Source: Mucilaginibacter sp. dw_454 (lineage in GTDB: Bacteria; Bacteroidota; Bacteroidia; Sphingobacteriales; Sphingobacteriaceae). From it: DNA of 64,000 bases. Positions 17,117-26,577 of the stretch are shown here, one piece after another. The notes beneath the pieces were generated by a model that was given only the letters and a program-made list of their open reading frames with translations, was not told the origin of the DNA and made no database searches. Location of the stretch: positions 434,001 to 498,000 of the forward strand of contig NZ_JAAVVB010000003.1 in assembly GCF_018449775.1 (NCBI RefSeq), written 5' to 3'. Position 1 is the first letter of the stretch; the number at the start of each line of letters is the position of its first letter. The position numbers and the translations under genes were made by a program.

Positions 17117-18511
17117 ATGAAAATAAGAATCTTTATTTACAGCTTTTTTTGTTTGATGGCGATGAGCATGGGTAGTTGGGCTCAGGATATAAAGCTTGAT
17201 GATATTACTAAAATACAATTTGTACATTATGGCAGTTTTACCTCACCCTTTGTACGCGTAACCGAGGTTTTGCCTGAGGGTAAAGCATGGAAGTGTTATC
17301 AGCTAAGACGATATGAGGAACGGCCGAAGTTTATCAAAGACTCTACCCGGCGGTTTGTCAAAACAATTTCTTTAAAAAACCTCAATCAATTACTTAAATA
17401 TATTAATCATCCTGACACCCTGGTAAATCTTAAACAATTTAAAATCTCAAACACAGAATTGAAGCAGTGGGTAGATACACTGCAAAAAGAAGAGAAACCG
17501 GAGTTTGAATATGCCAAAAAGGCCAACATGTCTTCTCGTCGGGGCGATAGCATAGCTGCCAATTTAACTGACGAACAAAAGGTGTATTTCAAAAAAATAA
17601 TTGATGCGGGACTTGCCGTTAGCGATGCGTCATCAAAAGCGCTCCATCCGATGTCGTGGGACGATGCGCATTATTATTGGATAATTTTCACGCACAAGAA
17701 TAACCTGACAGACACTATAGAAGCTTACCAAAAACCGTTTATTTTGTACCATTTGCCCTGGCGCATAAAGAACAAAAAAAGCTATAATCCGCATCTTACG
17801 GAATTGTTTGAGTCGATGAATGCCAACAATGATTTCATTAAAACCGAGCAAGCCAGTCTTAATTACCGCATTGACCTGGAAATATTTCAGAGATGGGTGG
17901 CTACTCCTGCTTTTTGGGAAGATTATATCAGGCGGCACCCCACAAATTACGCCTTGTTAAACAAAACGTTAATGCCTGCATCCCTTTCCTCAAATGGCGG
18001 GAGCGGCTTTCTTAAATCATCTTTACTGCCCGCAAATGTGCAATTAAGCTTTGGGTTTTATTATGCTCCTAATGATACCTTAAATGCCAATTATAATAAT
18101 ACTGAAGAAAAACAACTGGTAGACGTATATCACAAGGGGAGTTTCCTGTTGGATTATTTAAAAGCAAATCCTAATGATATAGCTATTACTGAGAGAGCAT
18201 CGGCCGATATCATTAATCAGATAAAGACGATTTACCCCGCCATAGCTCAGTATGATCTCAAACAAATTCATTTGCTCAGCGTGTGGCCAGATATGTACCG
18301 CAGTTCATTACTCGACCTATCGCTTTGGTTGTTATTACCTGATGGCGCAGCAATTTTAATACGTTTTAGCGATGGAATGATATCAAGAGGTGATAAGATT
18401 TTCGCCGGTTTTAAATCGACAAAAAGCACGCACAACGTTTGCCTGGTGTTTGATAATGATGGAAAACGCATATTCGGCGACGAATCAGAATTTAAAATTA
18501 AGCTACCCTAG
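17117..18511 (+). CDS. Secreted protein of unknown family, paralogue of the next gene
   Basis: A 464-residue exported protein that I do not recognise. The start is placed at ATG 17117, which opens directly on a signal peptide (MKIRIFIYSFFCLMAMSMGSWAQ); an upstream ATG at 17066 would bury it. After the cleavage site the mature protein begins DIKLDDITKIQFVHYG. Features shared with the downstream paralogue: DSTRRFVKTIS at about 90, a VSDASSKALHPMSWD-like stretch at about 170, the aromatic motif FWEDYIRRHPTNYA (about 275), SFLLDYLKANPND (about 345) and the end HNVCLVFDNDGKRIFGD. No catalytic motif or membrane helix besides the signal is seen. Twelve bases separate it from its paralogue, so the two form an operon. 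Confidence 0.75.
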   Translation: MKIRIFIYSFFCLMAMSMGSWAQDIKLDDITKIQFVHYGSFTSPFVRVTEVLPEGKAWKCYQLRRYEERPKFIKDSTRRFVKTISLKNLNQLLKYINHPDTLVNLKQFKISNTELKQWVDTLQKEEKPEFEYAKKANMSSRRGDSIAANLTDEQKVYFKKIIDAGLAVSDASSKALHPMSWDDAHYYWIIFTHKNNLTDTIEAYQKPFILYHLPWRIKNKKSYNPHLTELFESMNANNDFIKTEQASLNYRIDLEIFQRWVATPAFWEDYIRRHPTNYALLNKTLMPASLSSNGGSGFLKSSLLPANVQLSFGFYYAPNDTLNANYNNTEEKQLVDVYHKGSFLLDYLKANPNDIAITERASADIINQIKTIYPAIAQYDLKQIHLLSVWPDMYRSSLLDLSLWLLLPDGAAILIRFSDGMISRGDKIFAGFKSTKSTHNVCLVFDNDGKRIFGDESEFKIKLP

Positions 18512-18523
18512 GGCCTTCTATCT

Positions 18524-19873
18524 ATGAAACCAAAATTTTTTATTTACTGCTTATTTTGCTTCTTAATACTGCATTTAAACGCAGTTGCGCAGGATATTAA
18601 ATTACAAAACATCATAAAAATAACTTTTGATGAAGGGATACCTGATAATAACCTCTACCCACATAAAACTGTAGAGGTTGTGCCCGAACAAGGTCAATGG
18701 AAATCTTATCAAACGGTGTATTATACGACATATGATCCTAAAACAAAGAATCCATTTAGCGACAGCACACGCAGGTTTATAAAAATTATTTCGGCAGATA
18801 CATTGACCCTGCTTTTGGATATCATATCAAAAAAAGATACTACGGTTAATGAGCGCAACTTCAATATCAGTATAAACCAACTCATTAAATATACTGATAC
18901 CGTTGACAAGGAAATTAACCCGCAACAAAAACAGCGGTTTATTGACGCGATAGAAAACAAATCAATTGTTCACGATGCGTTAATGAGTTGCGTTTTTCCA
19001 ATCATGCGGATTAGTAGTGACGGTGGGGGCGGCAGTTCCATTGTCATTAAAACAAAAGATGGAAAAGATGTAGGCATTAGTAAGATGGAGAGCTCTTTTA
19101 TTAATGGTTTGCCTTGGGGTAACAATGAGGAGAAGCTTTATGACCCGCGTATTACAGATATATACTATGCTGTAATGAACAACGTAAAAGAGGCTCAAAG
19201 GGAAAGAGGGTGGATGTATAGATGGATAGACAAAATGATTTATCAGAAGTATTTTCAAACAGCATTTTATTGGGAAGATTTCAAGATAAAGCACCCGGAA
19301 GTTTATGCATCATTTAAAGGCACACTTACGCCGGCTCGGTTAGTGAAAGGGAACGGAGTAACCGGTGATAGCTATGTGTCATCACGGTTACCGGCTTATG
19401 CACTAATTATTTTTTGGTTACACGATAACTTAGACAGCGCGATCTATAAATACAAAAGCTATGAAGACACTGTAGTTAGTGTTTTCAAGAAGCGTAATTT
19501 TTTGTTTGACTATATTAAAAGTAAAAAAGATACGAGAGTATATGTCTATGCCGGCAGAATGGCCGGAAAGAATGCCTTAGGTTATGTCAGAGAAATAAAA
19601 GAATACTATCCGGAAATAGAAAAACTAAACCGTTACAAAGCGCTACTGATTGCTTGTATGAACCCAAATAAAACATCTTCCAGGTGGATGATACTACCTA
19701 ATGACCAGTTGTTGTTGTTAGATTATACAGGTAAACTGGTTTACACGGCGGATGGAAAGTTTGATGGATTCGTCCCTGACTCCGGTGTCACAAGGCATCA
19801 TGTATGTCTGGTATTCGACAGCAAAGGAAACCGAATTGGCGGAAGTGACAATGCTAACGTAGGCAAATATTAA
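18524..19873 (+). CDS. Secreted protein of unknown family, paralogue of the preceding gene
   Basis: A 449-residue exported protein (signal MKPKFFIYCLFCFLILHLNAVAQ), mature start DIKLQNIIKITFDEG. It repeats the landmarks of the gene before it: DSTRRFIKIIS, VHDALMSCVFPIM, FYWEDFKIKHPEVYASFKGTLTPARL, NFLFDYIKSKKDTRVYVYA and HHVCLVFDSKGNRIGG. The two are clearly homologous but divergent, suggesting an old tandem duplication. The central part has a Gly-rich loop (SSDGGGGSS, about 163-171). No known domain is recognised. The base composition is more A/T-rich than in murB next door. Function unknown. Confidence 0.75.
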   Translation: MKPKFFIYCLFCFLILHLNAVAQDIKLQNIIKITFDEGIPDNNLYPHKTVEVVPEQGQWKSYQTVYYTTYDPKTKNPFSDSTRRFIKIISADTLTLLLDIISKKDTTVNERNFNISINQLIKYTDTVDKEINPQQKQRFIDAIENKSIVHDALMSCVFPIMRISSDGGGGSSIVIKTKDGKDVGISKMESSFINGLPWGNNEEKLYDPRITDIYYAVMNNVKEAQRERGWMYRWIDKMIYQKYFQTAFYWEDFKIKHPEVYASFKGTLTPARLVKGNGVTGDSYVSSRLPAYALIIFWLHDNLDSAIYKYKSYEDTVVSVFKKRNFLFDYIKSKKDTRVYVYAGRMAGKNALGYVREIKEYYPEIEKLNRYKALLIACMNPNKTSSRWMILPNDQLLLLDYTGKLVYTADGKFDGFVPDSGVTRHHVCLVFDSKGNRIGGSDNANVGKY

Positions 19874-19927
19874 TAGCTGTCAATACCATCAGGCATTTTC
19901 TCCAAATTAATTCCGAAATTCGCCCCC

Positions 19928-20947
19928 ATGCTGCAAATCCAACAAAACGTATCGTTAATAAACTTTAACACATTTGGGGTTGATGTTAATGCCCGTTATT
20001 TTGTTGAGATCAATCACCCCGAGGACCTGGCCGAATTGTTCATGGACCCGCAATGGCAGCAAATCGAGCGATTAGTAATAGGCGGCGGCAGCAATATGCT
20101 GCTCATCAAAGATTTTGAAGGGCTGGCCATCCACATGAATATCCGTGGTATTGAGCATCGCATTAATCACCAGGAAGTATTTGTTGAAGCTGGTGCGGGC
20201 GAGGTTTGGAACGACCTGGTAAACTACTGCGTGCAGCGCGGCTTTGCCGGGATGGAAAACCTAAGCCTGATCCCCGGTTCGGTAGGGGCATCACCTATCC
20301 AGAACATAGGCGCTTATGGTGTGGAGCTGAAAGATGTGTTCAGCAGCTGTAAAGCGTTCGAAATAGCAACCGGCAATTTCCGCACTTTTAGCAAAGTCGA
20401 CTGCGGTTTTGGGTACCGTGAAAGCGTTTTTAAAAGTGAGCTGGCGGGGCAGTATATTATTGTGTCGGTAAAATTCGATCTGTCGCTTACGCCAAACCTT
20501 AATTTAAAATATGGCGCGATAGAGCAGGAACTGGAAGTTCGCGGTATCACTAATCCTACTATAAAAGATGTTTCGCGGGTAGTATCGCATATCCGCGTAG
20601 CTAAACTGCCCGACCCGTCAACAATAGGCAATGCCGGAAGCTTTTTCAAGAACCCGGTTATTACCACTGCCCAATTTGCACCCATCCAACAACAACATCC
20701 CGACATTATAAACTACCCCGCTGGTGATGGCCTGGTTAAACTGGCTGCCGGCTGGCTCATTGAACAATGCGGCTGGAAAGGTAAAGTAGTTGGAAATACG
20801 GGCACCTGGAAGAACCAGGCCCTGGTTTTAGTGAATCATGGCGGCGCTACTGGGCAGGAAGTGTATAACTTTTCGTCGCAAATTATAGACAGTGTGTACA
20901 CCAAATTTGGTGTTAACCTACAACGCGAAGTTAATATTATCGGTTAA
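19928..20947 (+). CDS. murB: UDP-N-acetylenolpyruvoylglucosamine reductase
   Basis: A 339-residue cytosolic flavoenzyme that reduces UDP-GlcNAc-enolpyruvate to UDP-MurNAc with NADPH, the second committed step of peptidoglycan synthesis. It begins with the family-typical VSLINFNTFGVDVNARYFVE. The FAD-binding part shows GGGSNMLL (about 55-62), LSLIPGSVGASPIQNIGAYG (about 115-134) and GFGYRESVFK (about 160). The catalytic serine is in GNAGSFFKNPV (about 236-246) and the C-terminal glutamate in LQREVNII. Length and the extra loop before the C terminus fit type I MurB as in Escherichia coli. The short upstream gap carries a promoter-like AAATTCGCC just before the start. Confidence 0.96.
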   Translation: MLQIQQNVSLINFNTFGVDVNARYFVEINHPEDLAELFMDPQWQQIERLVIGGGSNMLLIKDFEGLAIHMNIRGIEHRINHQEVFVEAGAGEVWNDLVNYCVQRGFAGMENLSLIPGSVGASPIQNIGAYGVELKDVFSSCKAFEIATGNFRTFSKVDCGFGYRESVFKSELAGQYIIVSVKFDLSLTPNLNLKYGAIEQELEVRGITNPTIKDVSRVVSHIRVAKLPDPSTIGNAGSFFKNPVITTAQFAPIQQQHPDIINYPAGDGLVKLAAGWLIEQCGWKGKVVGNTGTWKNQALVLVNHGGATGQEVYNFSSQIIDSVYTKFGVNLQREVNIIG

Positions 20948-21169
20948 TTTTCTTAAGTATTATGTAAGTGCGGGTAATGTAATCCTATTGTCATGCAGTT
21001 TTGTGTTGATTTTTTATTTCATGTAATGTGTTGATAATCATGTGTTTGATTTATTTATGGTGTATTATGTACACTTTGTAAAGGATCTGTAGCAAGTAGT
21101 TTTTGGCCTTTAACCGGTTTGGTATAGTGGTATGGCGTTTGTCTATAAACCAATACAAAACATTTACAG

Positions 21170-21706
21170 ATGACAAAGATTGAGTTTAACACCCTAGTAT
21201 TGCGTCAAGCAAGTTCATTAAGGTCATACGCCTTACATTTCACTCACGACGCAGATGATGCTAACGACCTTGTCCAGGACACGATGTTGAAAGCCATAAC
21301 TTATTACAATAAGTTTAAAGAAGGCACTAATTTAAAAGGATGGTTATATACCATTATGAAAAATACCTTCATCAACAACTATCGCCGTTTTGTTAAAATG
21401 AGCACTTTCGTTACTAAATCAGACGAGATCTCTTCTCCAAACCTGGTTTTTAGTTCAACTAAAAATCAAGGCGAAGCTAAATTTGTAATGGATGATATTA
21501 AAAAAGCGCTTGAGCGTTTACCCGAAGATTATTACGTACCCTTCACCATGTATTTTGAAGGCCATAAATACCATGAAATTGCCGATCATTTAACTATACC
21601 TATCGGTACCGTTAAAACCCGTATCCACGTGGCGCGTAAACTGCTGAAGAAAAACCTGAAAGCTTACGATAATGGTGTTAAAAAGCCAATCTACGCAGAA
21701 AATTAA
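21170..21706 (+). CDS. ECF-type RNA polymerase sigma factor
   Basis: A 178-residue sigma-70 family factor of the ECF class. Region 2 spans about 10-80 with DADDANDLVQDTMLKAITYYNKFKEGTNLKGWLYTIMKN split over the helices that bind core and the -10 element. Region 4 spans about 115-170 with LERLPEDYYVPFTMYFEGHKYHEIADHLTIPIGTVKTRIHVARKLL, the helix-turn-helix being around IPIGTVKTRIHVARK. No anti-sigma gene is adjacent and no FecR-like partner is seen, unlike the sigma factors paired with SusCD systems. It is monocistronic: a 220-base leader with no gene precedes it and a strong terminator follows. Closely similar stand-alone factors are widespread in Sphingobacteriaceae. Confidence 0.95.
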   Translation: MTKIEFNTLVLRQASSLRSYALHFTHDADDANDLVQDTMLKAITYYNKFKEGTNLKGWLYTIMKNTFINNYRRFVKMSTFVTKSDEISSPNLVFSSTKNQGEAKFVMDDIKKALERLPEDYYVPFTMYFEGHKYHEIADHLTIPIGTVKTRIHVARKLLKKNLKAYDNGVKKPIYAEN

Positions 21707-21733
21707 GGATTAATCAACTCAACATATATCAAA

Positions 21734-21765
21734 GAAAAAGCCCGCTCTCAAAAGCGGGCTTTTTC
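21734..21765 (+). terminator. Terminator after the ECF sigma gene
   Basis: GAAAAAGCCCGCT and AGCGGGCTTTTTC form a perfect 13-bp stem with a CTCAAA loop. Confidence 0.92.
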
Positions 21766-21781
21766 TATTTTTAACAAATAC

Positions 21782-21876
21782 GTCATTGCGAGCGAGGTAC
21801 GAGCGTCGCAATCTCTCGCCGACATACTAAGCAAATCGTCCGGAGATCGTCACGCTCGTACCTCGCTCACGATGAC
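21782..21876. repeat. GTCA hairpin-pair repeat, hybrid stems ATTGC/ATCGT
   Basis: Left arm GTCATTGCGAG...CGCAATCTC, right arm GAGATCG...CGATGAC. The right arm equals that of the repeat at 3414-3501. Together with the terminator and the following repeat it accounts for the 316-base gap between the convergent sigma factor and ABC transporter genes, which holds no gene. Confidence 0.78.
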
Positions 21877-21913
21877 GAGATGGTGAGTAAGAACATTAAT
21901 GATCAATTATGTT

Positions 21914-21992
21914 GTCATTCTGAGCGCTAGCGAAGAATCTTATCCGCTTTACTAATCGCTTTTAGAAGATTCTTCGCTATGCTCAGAATGAC
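21914..21992. repeat. GTCA hairpin-pair repeat, stem ATTCT
   Basis: GTCATTCTGAGCGCTAGCGA-AGAATCTT on the left and AAGATTCTTCGCTATGC-TCAGAATGAC on the right form inverted arms, each with an ATTCT/AGAAT stem. Confidence 0.8.
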
Positions 21993-22022
21993 AAAAGGGT
22001 TCCATTATTTACTGTCCACTTT

Positions 22023-25000
22023 TTAGTTCACCTCTACAACGGCCGTATTATCATCAGTATTACGGTCAATTAGTTTGTAAATAGGATCAATACCTGCACG
22101 TTCAGGTTTGTCTTTTACAAAAGCGGTAACCGTGGTTTGGAATTTGGTAAACTTTTCACGCTTCAGGTAGATCAACTTTTCCTGACCATTCACCATGCTG
22201 AAGACACCTATGTCGATATAATCCTTAACCGGCGTTTCTTTTTCGTTGCCGGCACGGTCTGCATAATACTTAACAGTTTGTACCGGGATGGTTACCAAAT
22301 AGCCGCCTGCCACTTTTTTGGCCGTAGGTTCAACTACACGGTTCTCAAACAGGGTGATCTTGCTGTACAGGTCGTCCACGACGTATTTAAGGCTGTCTGG
22401 TGTTACTTCTTTAATGTAGCCGGTCAGCACATCAGTAGTTGGGTACTTGTCGCCGTTCCCGTAGTTAGCCAAAAGTTTGCGCAGGGCTTTGTTCATGTTT
22501 TCTTCGCCGATATAGTCCTGCATGGCAAAGTTGGCCAGCGTACCTTTTTGGTAATGTATGTAAGCCTGGTTATCGGTTTGGTCGAGCGGGTTCTCATTCT
22601 TCTTCTCAGTAGCGCGGCCGCTTAAGTAGCCATCCAGCTCATATTTAAGGTAACGGCGCAGTTCTTCGGGCTGCAAGGTTTTTTTCAATAGCATCAAGGC
22701 ACTGTATTGCGCTAAACTCTCAGAGAACATGGCGCTGCCGACCGTATTTGCCTCGGCAACCTGGTGACCCCACCATTGATGGCCCAGCTCATGTGCGGTA
22801 ACATAATAGGTCATATCCAGCTTCTCCGGTTTTTTGCGGAAGATAAAACCAATGCCCTCAGAAAACGGAACCGTATTAGGGAACGACTGTGCAAACGTGC
22901 GATACTTCGGATATTCGATGATCCGCATCTGGTGAAACAAAAACGGACTGAAATTCTTACTGTCGTAATCTAAACCATTCTTCAAGGCCGTGATCATGGT
23001 GTTTACATTGAACGGATGATCTTTATGGTAATAGATCTCCAGGTTCACGCCGTTCCATTTGTCGTGTTTAACCTCATATCTGCCTGATATGATGTTGAAG
23101 AAATTAAAAATCGGTTTATCCATTTTGTAATGGAAATAGGCGCGGCCATTTTGCATCCATTTCTTTTCCAGATAGCCGGGTGATATCGCGATCTGATCGG
23201 GCGCAGTACTCAACGTCAAATCCAGATTGGTACGGCCTCGTTCGCCAAACAAATTAAGTTGGCGTGCAAGGGTATCGGTGCGTTTAGGCAAACCGGCTTG
23301 TTCCTTCAGACCGCGCTTTTTGCGCTCGTCCGTATCGCCAAGTTCATTGCCTCGGGAGTAGCCCAGCGTGGGTATAAAATCAAAATTATTAAAGAATGTA
23401 CCGTTAACCACATAAGTGGTATTGGTATCGCCATTAACAAAACCGTGGTTAACCCGCTGGCCCACCAGGGTCAGTTGTATCGAGTCGCCGGGTTTTAGTG
23501 GTTGTTTTAATTGAAGCACTTTGAAGCGATAATCAGGGTACTCTTTTACCAATTTAGTTTCTGCATTAAACTTCAGGGTGGTGTAATGCACCATATCGTC
23601 GGTAGGCTCTTGCACCAATAACTGATTGATAGGCGCGTTAAACAAATTTTTATACTTAATGACGATGCTGAAATTCATGTTACCTTTTTCGGGCACCAGG
23701 TCTATGCTGCCTTTGGTATCCACTACACTTGGTTGCAATGCCTTATCGTAACGATGTTTAAGATCCTTTTCGTAGCGGGCCTGCAGGTCCATATCGTTCT
23801 CGCTATTGCGATATTTATTGCGGATGTTAGTATTGATGTAATAAAAGCTGCCTGCTCCTAAAGCAAGCATTAAGCTAAGTATGGCAAACACCAATTGCGC
23901 CCGGCCAAAACGCTGACGGCTGTTAGCCATTCGCGCTTTAAAACTGGTATCAGTACCCCGCTGATAAAATAATACGGCTACAAGCAGCAAAAGCCCACAC
24001 ACGCCTATCCAAAATAGCTTCAGTACCCAGAATTTTTCCAGCTCGGCGGCAAAACCGTTCATGTCTGAATACGTACCTACGGTGCCGCTGTTTGGCGCAA
24101 GCAGATTGTAAAATATTTTCATGCGGCCTTCAAACAACACGAAAATGTAGAACACTATACTCACTGCATAGCCCACAAATTTATTGCTGAAAATGCTTTG
24201 AATAAACATGGTGATGGCCATATAGATCATTACGCCGATATAAACCCGCAGTAATAATACTTTCAGGTATACGCCAAGCTCTATTGTACCAAAGCCCCTG
24301 GTAATTTGCATCAGGGCGCCTATCGGTATCATAGCGATAACATATAGTAAAAGCACCGCGCCCATGGCCAGGTACTTACTTACAATAGGCACTGCGTAGC
24401 TGGTAGGCAAAGCATCAAAGATCTGGTTAAAGCGGATCTCTTTTTCTTTCCAGATCAGCTCGCCCGAGTAGAACAGTGTCATAATGATAATGACCAGGAT
24501 CACTTCGCCGGCCACAAACTCGGCCATGAGTGATGACAGCGGATAAAGCTCTTGCCCGTACCATGAGGTTGCATAAGCCGCATCCATGGCTATGAGCACC
24601 AAACCTACACCGGCAATACCCAGAAAAGGTATAGATCTGATAATCTCTTTAAAATAAAGCTTGGTTAACACAGTCACCTGGCTAAACCAGGTGGAGGCAT
24701 TATAAATTGGTTTACTAAAGGGGATAGGTAGCGTATCTGCAACGGTAATGGCCTCTTTTTGAAATATACGCTTTTTAAACAAGCCCGTATAAACTGATCT
24801 GAATTTGAAGACCGAAAAGGTGATAATCATGAACACCAAACCAATGCCTATCCATATCAAACGGTTAATGAGCAGCAAACCACCGAAGGGGACAACTAAG
24901 GTATTTTTCTCGGCTACCGTCCAATAACGGGTAATGGCGTTTACGGTGTAGGTAGCAAAGGGATCGGCAAGAGCGGCTTTGTGCAGATTTTCAACGTCAC

Positions 25001-25595
25001 CAATTAAAGTGGTGGTTATGGCGTATATAGCTACCAACACAATTGACTGCAGGTATACAAACAGCATTTTACGGGTTAATGCGCCGATAGCAAAGAACAG
25101 GCACGAAAACACAAACATGTTGAGCACAATAACCGTTAACCAGGGCTTTACGTACTGATAAAATCCTACATGAAGATACTTGGAATGATCTCCCCATGGT
25201 TTAGAGCAACCCAGCCAGGTGCCCCATAAAAAGCCGCTGCTCACAATCACCAGGATTAGGAATGAGCCTAAAAACCGACCCAGCAGGTAACTGGTTTTGT
25301 TGATATTGGTAGTAAATATCAGCGACTCCATCTTATGCTCAAAATCGCGCAGAATGGGCACACCCATAATGGCCGAGGCGATGAACAAGCAAGGGATTAA
25401 ACTAAAAATACCGGCTATGTTGAACAACACTACCGATGCATTTTGTTTTACCTTACCGGTGGCACCGCCAAACTGTATAACGTCTGGCCAGGCCACTGCG
25501 GCATAGGCCAGCAACACCACCATACCGAAATAGATATAAGTAGCGGGCCGGTTAAGGCGATACTTAACCTCAAATTTTATGACTTCCAAAAGCAT
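22023..25595 (-). CDS. ABC-2 type permease fused to an M1 aminopeptidase-like domain
   Basis: A 1190-residue membrane protein. Residues 1-560 hold two ABC-2 permease-like halves with roughly six hydrophobic helices each (for example 18-38, 56-76, 102-122, 155-185, and again 330-350, 420-560). A further helix near 585-605 leads to a large extracytoplasmic part that starts with beta-rich DLVPEKGNMNFSIVIKY and ends in an M1 peptidase domain: zinc motif HELGHQWWGH with H935, E936 and H939, and the third ligand in FSESLAQYSA (about E958). The usual GAMEN loop is replaced by RIIEYPKYRTFAQSFPNTVP. It lies 10 bases downstream of its ATPase gene. Such fusions are known in Bacteroidota; the transported or cleaved substrate is not known. 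Confidence 0.92.
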   Translation of the reverse strand: MLLEVIKFEVKYRLNRPATYIYFGMVVLLAYAAVAWPDVIQFGGATGKVKQNASVVLFNIAGIFSLIPCLFIASAIMGVPILRDFEHKMESLIFTTNINKTSYLLGRFLGSFLILVIVSSGFLWGTWLGCSKPWGDHSKYLHVGFYQYVKPWLTVIVLNMFVFSCLFFAIGALTRKMLFVYLQSIVLVAIYAITTTLIGDVENLHKAALADPFATYTVNAITRYWTVAEKNTLVVPFGGLLLINRLIWIGIGLVFMIITFSVFKFRSVYTGLFKKRIFQKEAITVADTLPIPFSKPIYNASTWFSQVTVLTKLYFKEIIRSIPFLGIAGVGLVLIAMDAAYATSWYGQELYPLSSLMAEFVAGEVILVIIIMTLFYSGELIWKEKEIRFNQIFDALPTSYAVPIVSKYLAMGAVLLLYVIAMIPIGALMQITRGFGTIELGVYLKVLLLRVYIGVMIYMAITMFIQSIFSNKFVGYAVSIVFYIFVLFEGRMKIFYNLLAPNSGTVGTYSDMNGFAAELEKFWVLKLFWIGVCGLLLLVAVLFYQRGTDTSFKARMANSRQRFGRAQLVFAILSLMLALGAGSFYYINTNIRNKYRNSENDMDLQARYEKDLKHRYDKALQPSVVDTKGSIDLVPEKGNMNFSIVIKYKNLFNAPINQLLVQEPTDDMVHYTTLKFNAETKLVKEYPDYRFKVLQLKQPLKPGDSIQLTLVGQRVNHGFVNGDTNTTYVVNGTFFNNFDFIPTLGYSRGNELGDTDERKKRGLKEQAGLPKRTDTLARQLNLFGERGRTNLDLTLSTAPDQIAISPGYLEKKWMQNGRAYFHYKMDKPIFNFFNIISGRYEVKHDKWNGVNLEIYYHKDHPFNVNTMITALKNGLDYDSKNFSPFLFHQMRIIEYPKYRTFAQSFPNTVPFSEGIGFIFRKKPEKLDMTYYVTAHELGHQWWGHQVAEANTVGSAMFSESLAQYSALMLLKKTLQPEELRRYLKYELDGYLSGRATEKKNENPLDQTDNQAYIHYQKGTLANFAMQDYIGEENMNKALRKLLANYGNGDKYPTTDVLTGYIKEVTPDSLKYVVDDLYSKITLFENRVVEPTAKKVAGGYLVTIPVQTVKYYADRAGNEKETPVKDYIDIGVFSMVNGQEKLIYLKREKFTKFQTTVTAFVKDKPERAGIDPIYKLIDRNTDDNTAVVEVN

Positions 25596-25605
25596 AACGA
25601 TACGA

Positions 25606-26496
25606 TTAAACGGTTAATGCCTGAGGTTGACTGCCGAAGATATAAGAGAAATAAACATCCTCCAGATCGGGGTTGACCAGTTCGAAACCGTCCTCGGGTT
25701 TGCTGTCAGACAGCACATGCAGTGTAGGTTTGCCGGCTACCAGTTTATCTGATATTACGTTGAGGCGTTCTTTATAACCTGTCGCCAGGTCGCGGTCAAC
25801 ACGCATACTCCAGATCTTGCCTTTTAAATCGCCTAATGCTTTTAGCGGGTTGCCCTGCATCAGTACCTGGCCCTTGTTGATGATGGCCATATCGGTACAA
25901 AGCTCTTTCACGTCCTCTACAATGTGGGTGGATAAGATCACGATAGTTTCATCGCTTAGCTCGCCCAAAAGGTTTAAAAAACGGTTACGTTCGGCAGGGT
26001 CGAGGCCTGCAGTAGGCTCATCGACAATAATTAGTTTTGGGTTTGACAACAGCGCCTGTGCAATACCAAAGCGTTGCTTCATACCACCCGAGTAACCTGA
26101 AAGATGTTTCTTTTTATCGTTAAATAAATTGGTTTTATGTAGTAAAGATGCAACCAGTGCTTTACGTTCGCTGCGGTTAGTGATACCTTTTAGTACGGCA
26201 AGGTGATCCAGTAAATCCTCTGCAGATATTTTGGGATACACGCCAAACTCTTGTGGTAGGTAGCCCAGGGTTTTGCGTACATCGTCTTTTTGACGCAGCA
26301 CATCTATTTCGCCCAGCGTAATAGTGCCCGAGTCAGGCTCCTGCAGCGTAGAGATGGTACGCATCAGGCTTGATTTGCCGGCGCCGTTTGGCCCCAGTAA
26401 ACCAAACATACCCGAGTTGATAGTTAAATTAATGTCTTTTAGCGCCTGGACGCCGTTAGCGTAAGTTTTTGAGAGGTTTTTGATGATCAGTTGCAT
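25606..26496 (-). CDS. ABC transporter ATP-binding protein
   Basis: A 296-residue ATPase that powers the permease/peptidase fusion encoded directly downstream. Walker A GPNGAGKSS (residues 35-43), Q loop in YLPQEFG (about 99), signature LSGYSGGMKQR (about 133-143), Walker B LIIVDEPTAGLD (about 153-164) and switch histidine in LSTHIVEDV (about 195). The C-terminal part after residue 215 (KGKIWSMRVDRDLATGYKERLNVISDKLVAG) is an accessory domain typical of ABC-2 exporters in this phylum. One ATPase per operon means it should act as a homodimer. Confidence 0.95.
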   Translation of the reverse strand: MQLIIKNLSKTYANGVQALKDINLTINSGMFGLLGPNGAGKSSLMRTISTLQEPDSGTITLGEIDVLRQKDDVRKTLGYLPQEFGVYPKISAEDLLDHLAVLKGITNRSERKALVASLLHKTNLFNDKKKHLSGYSGGMKQRFGIAQALLSNPKLIIVDEPTAGLDPAERNRFLNLLGELSDETIVILSTHIVEDVKELCTDMAIINKGQVLMQGNPLKALGDLKGKIWSMRVDRDLATGYKERLNVISDKLVAGKPTLHVLSDSKPEDGFELVNPDLEDVYFSYIFGSQPQALTV

Positions 26497-26577
26497 GTGG
26501 TGATGGTTAGTTGATGCAAGATATCAAAAAATCAGCTAAGTTATCACCGCAGGTTGTGAGGCGGCAGGTTTTGTCTT

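Noticed and set aside
20948..21169. Riboswitch or small RNA in the leader of the ECF sigma gene
   Set aside because: The 222 bases are AT-rich with some TGTTGAT-like words, but no stable stem, known aptamer core or terminator/antiterminator pair is visible.
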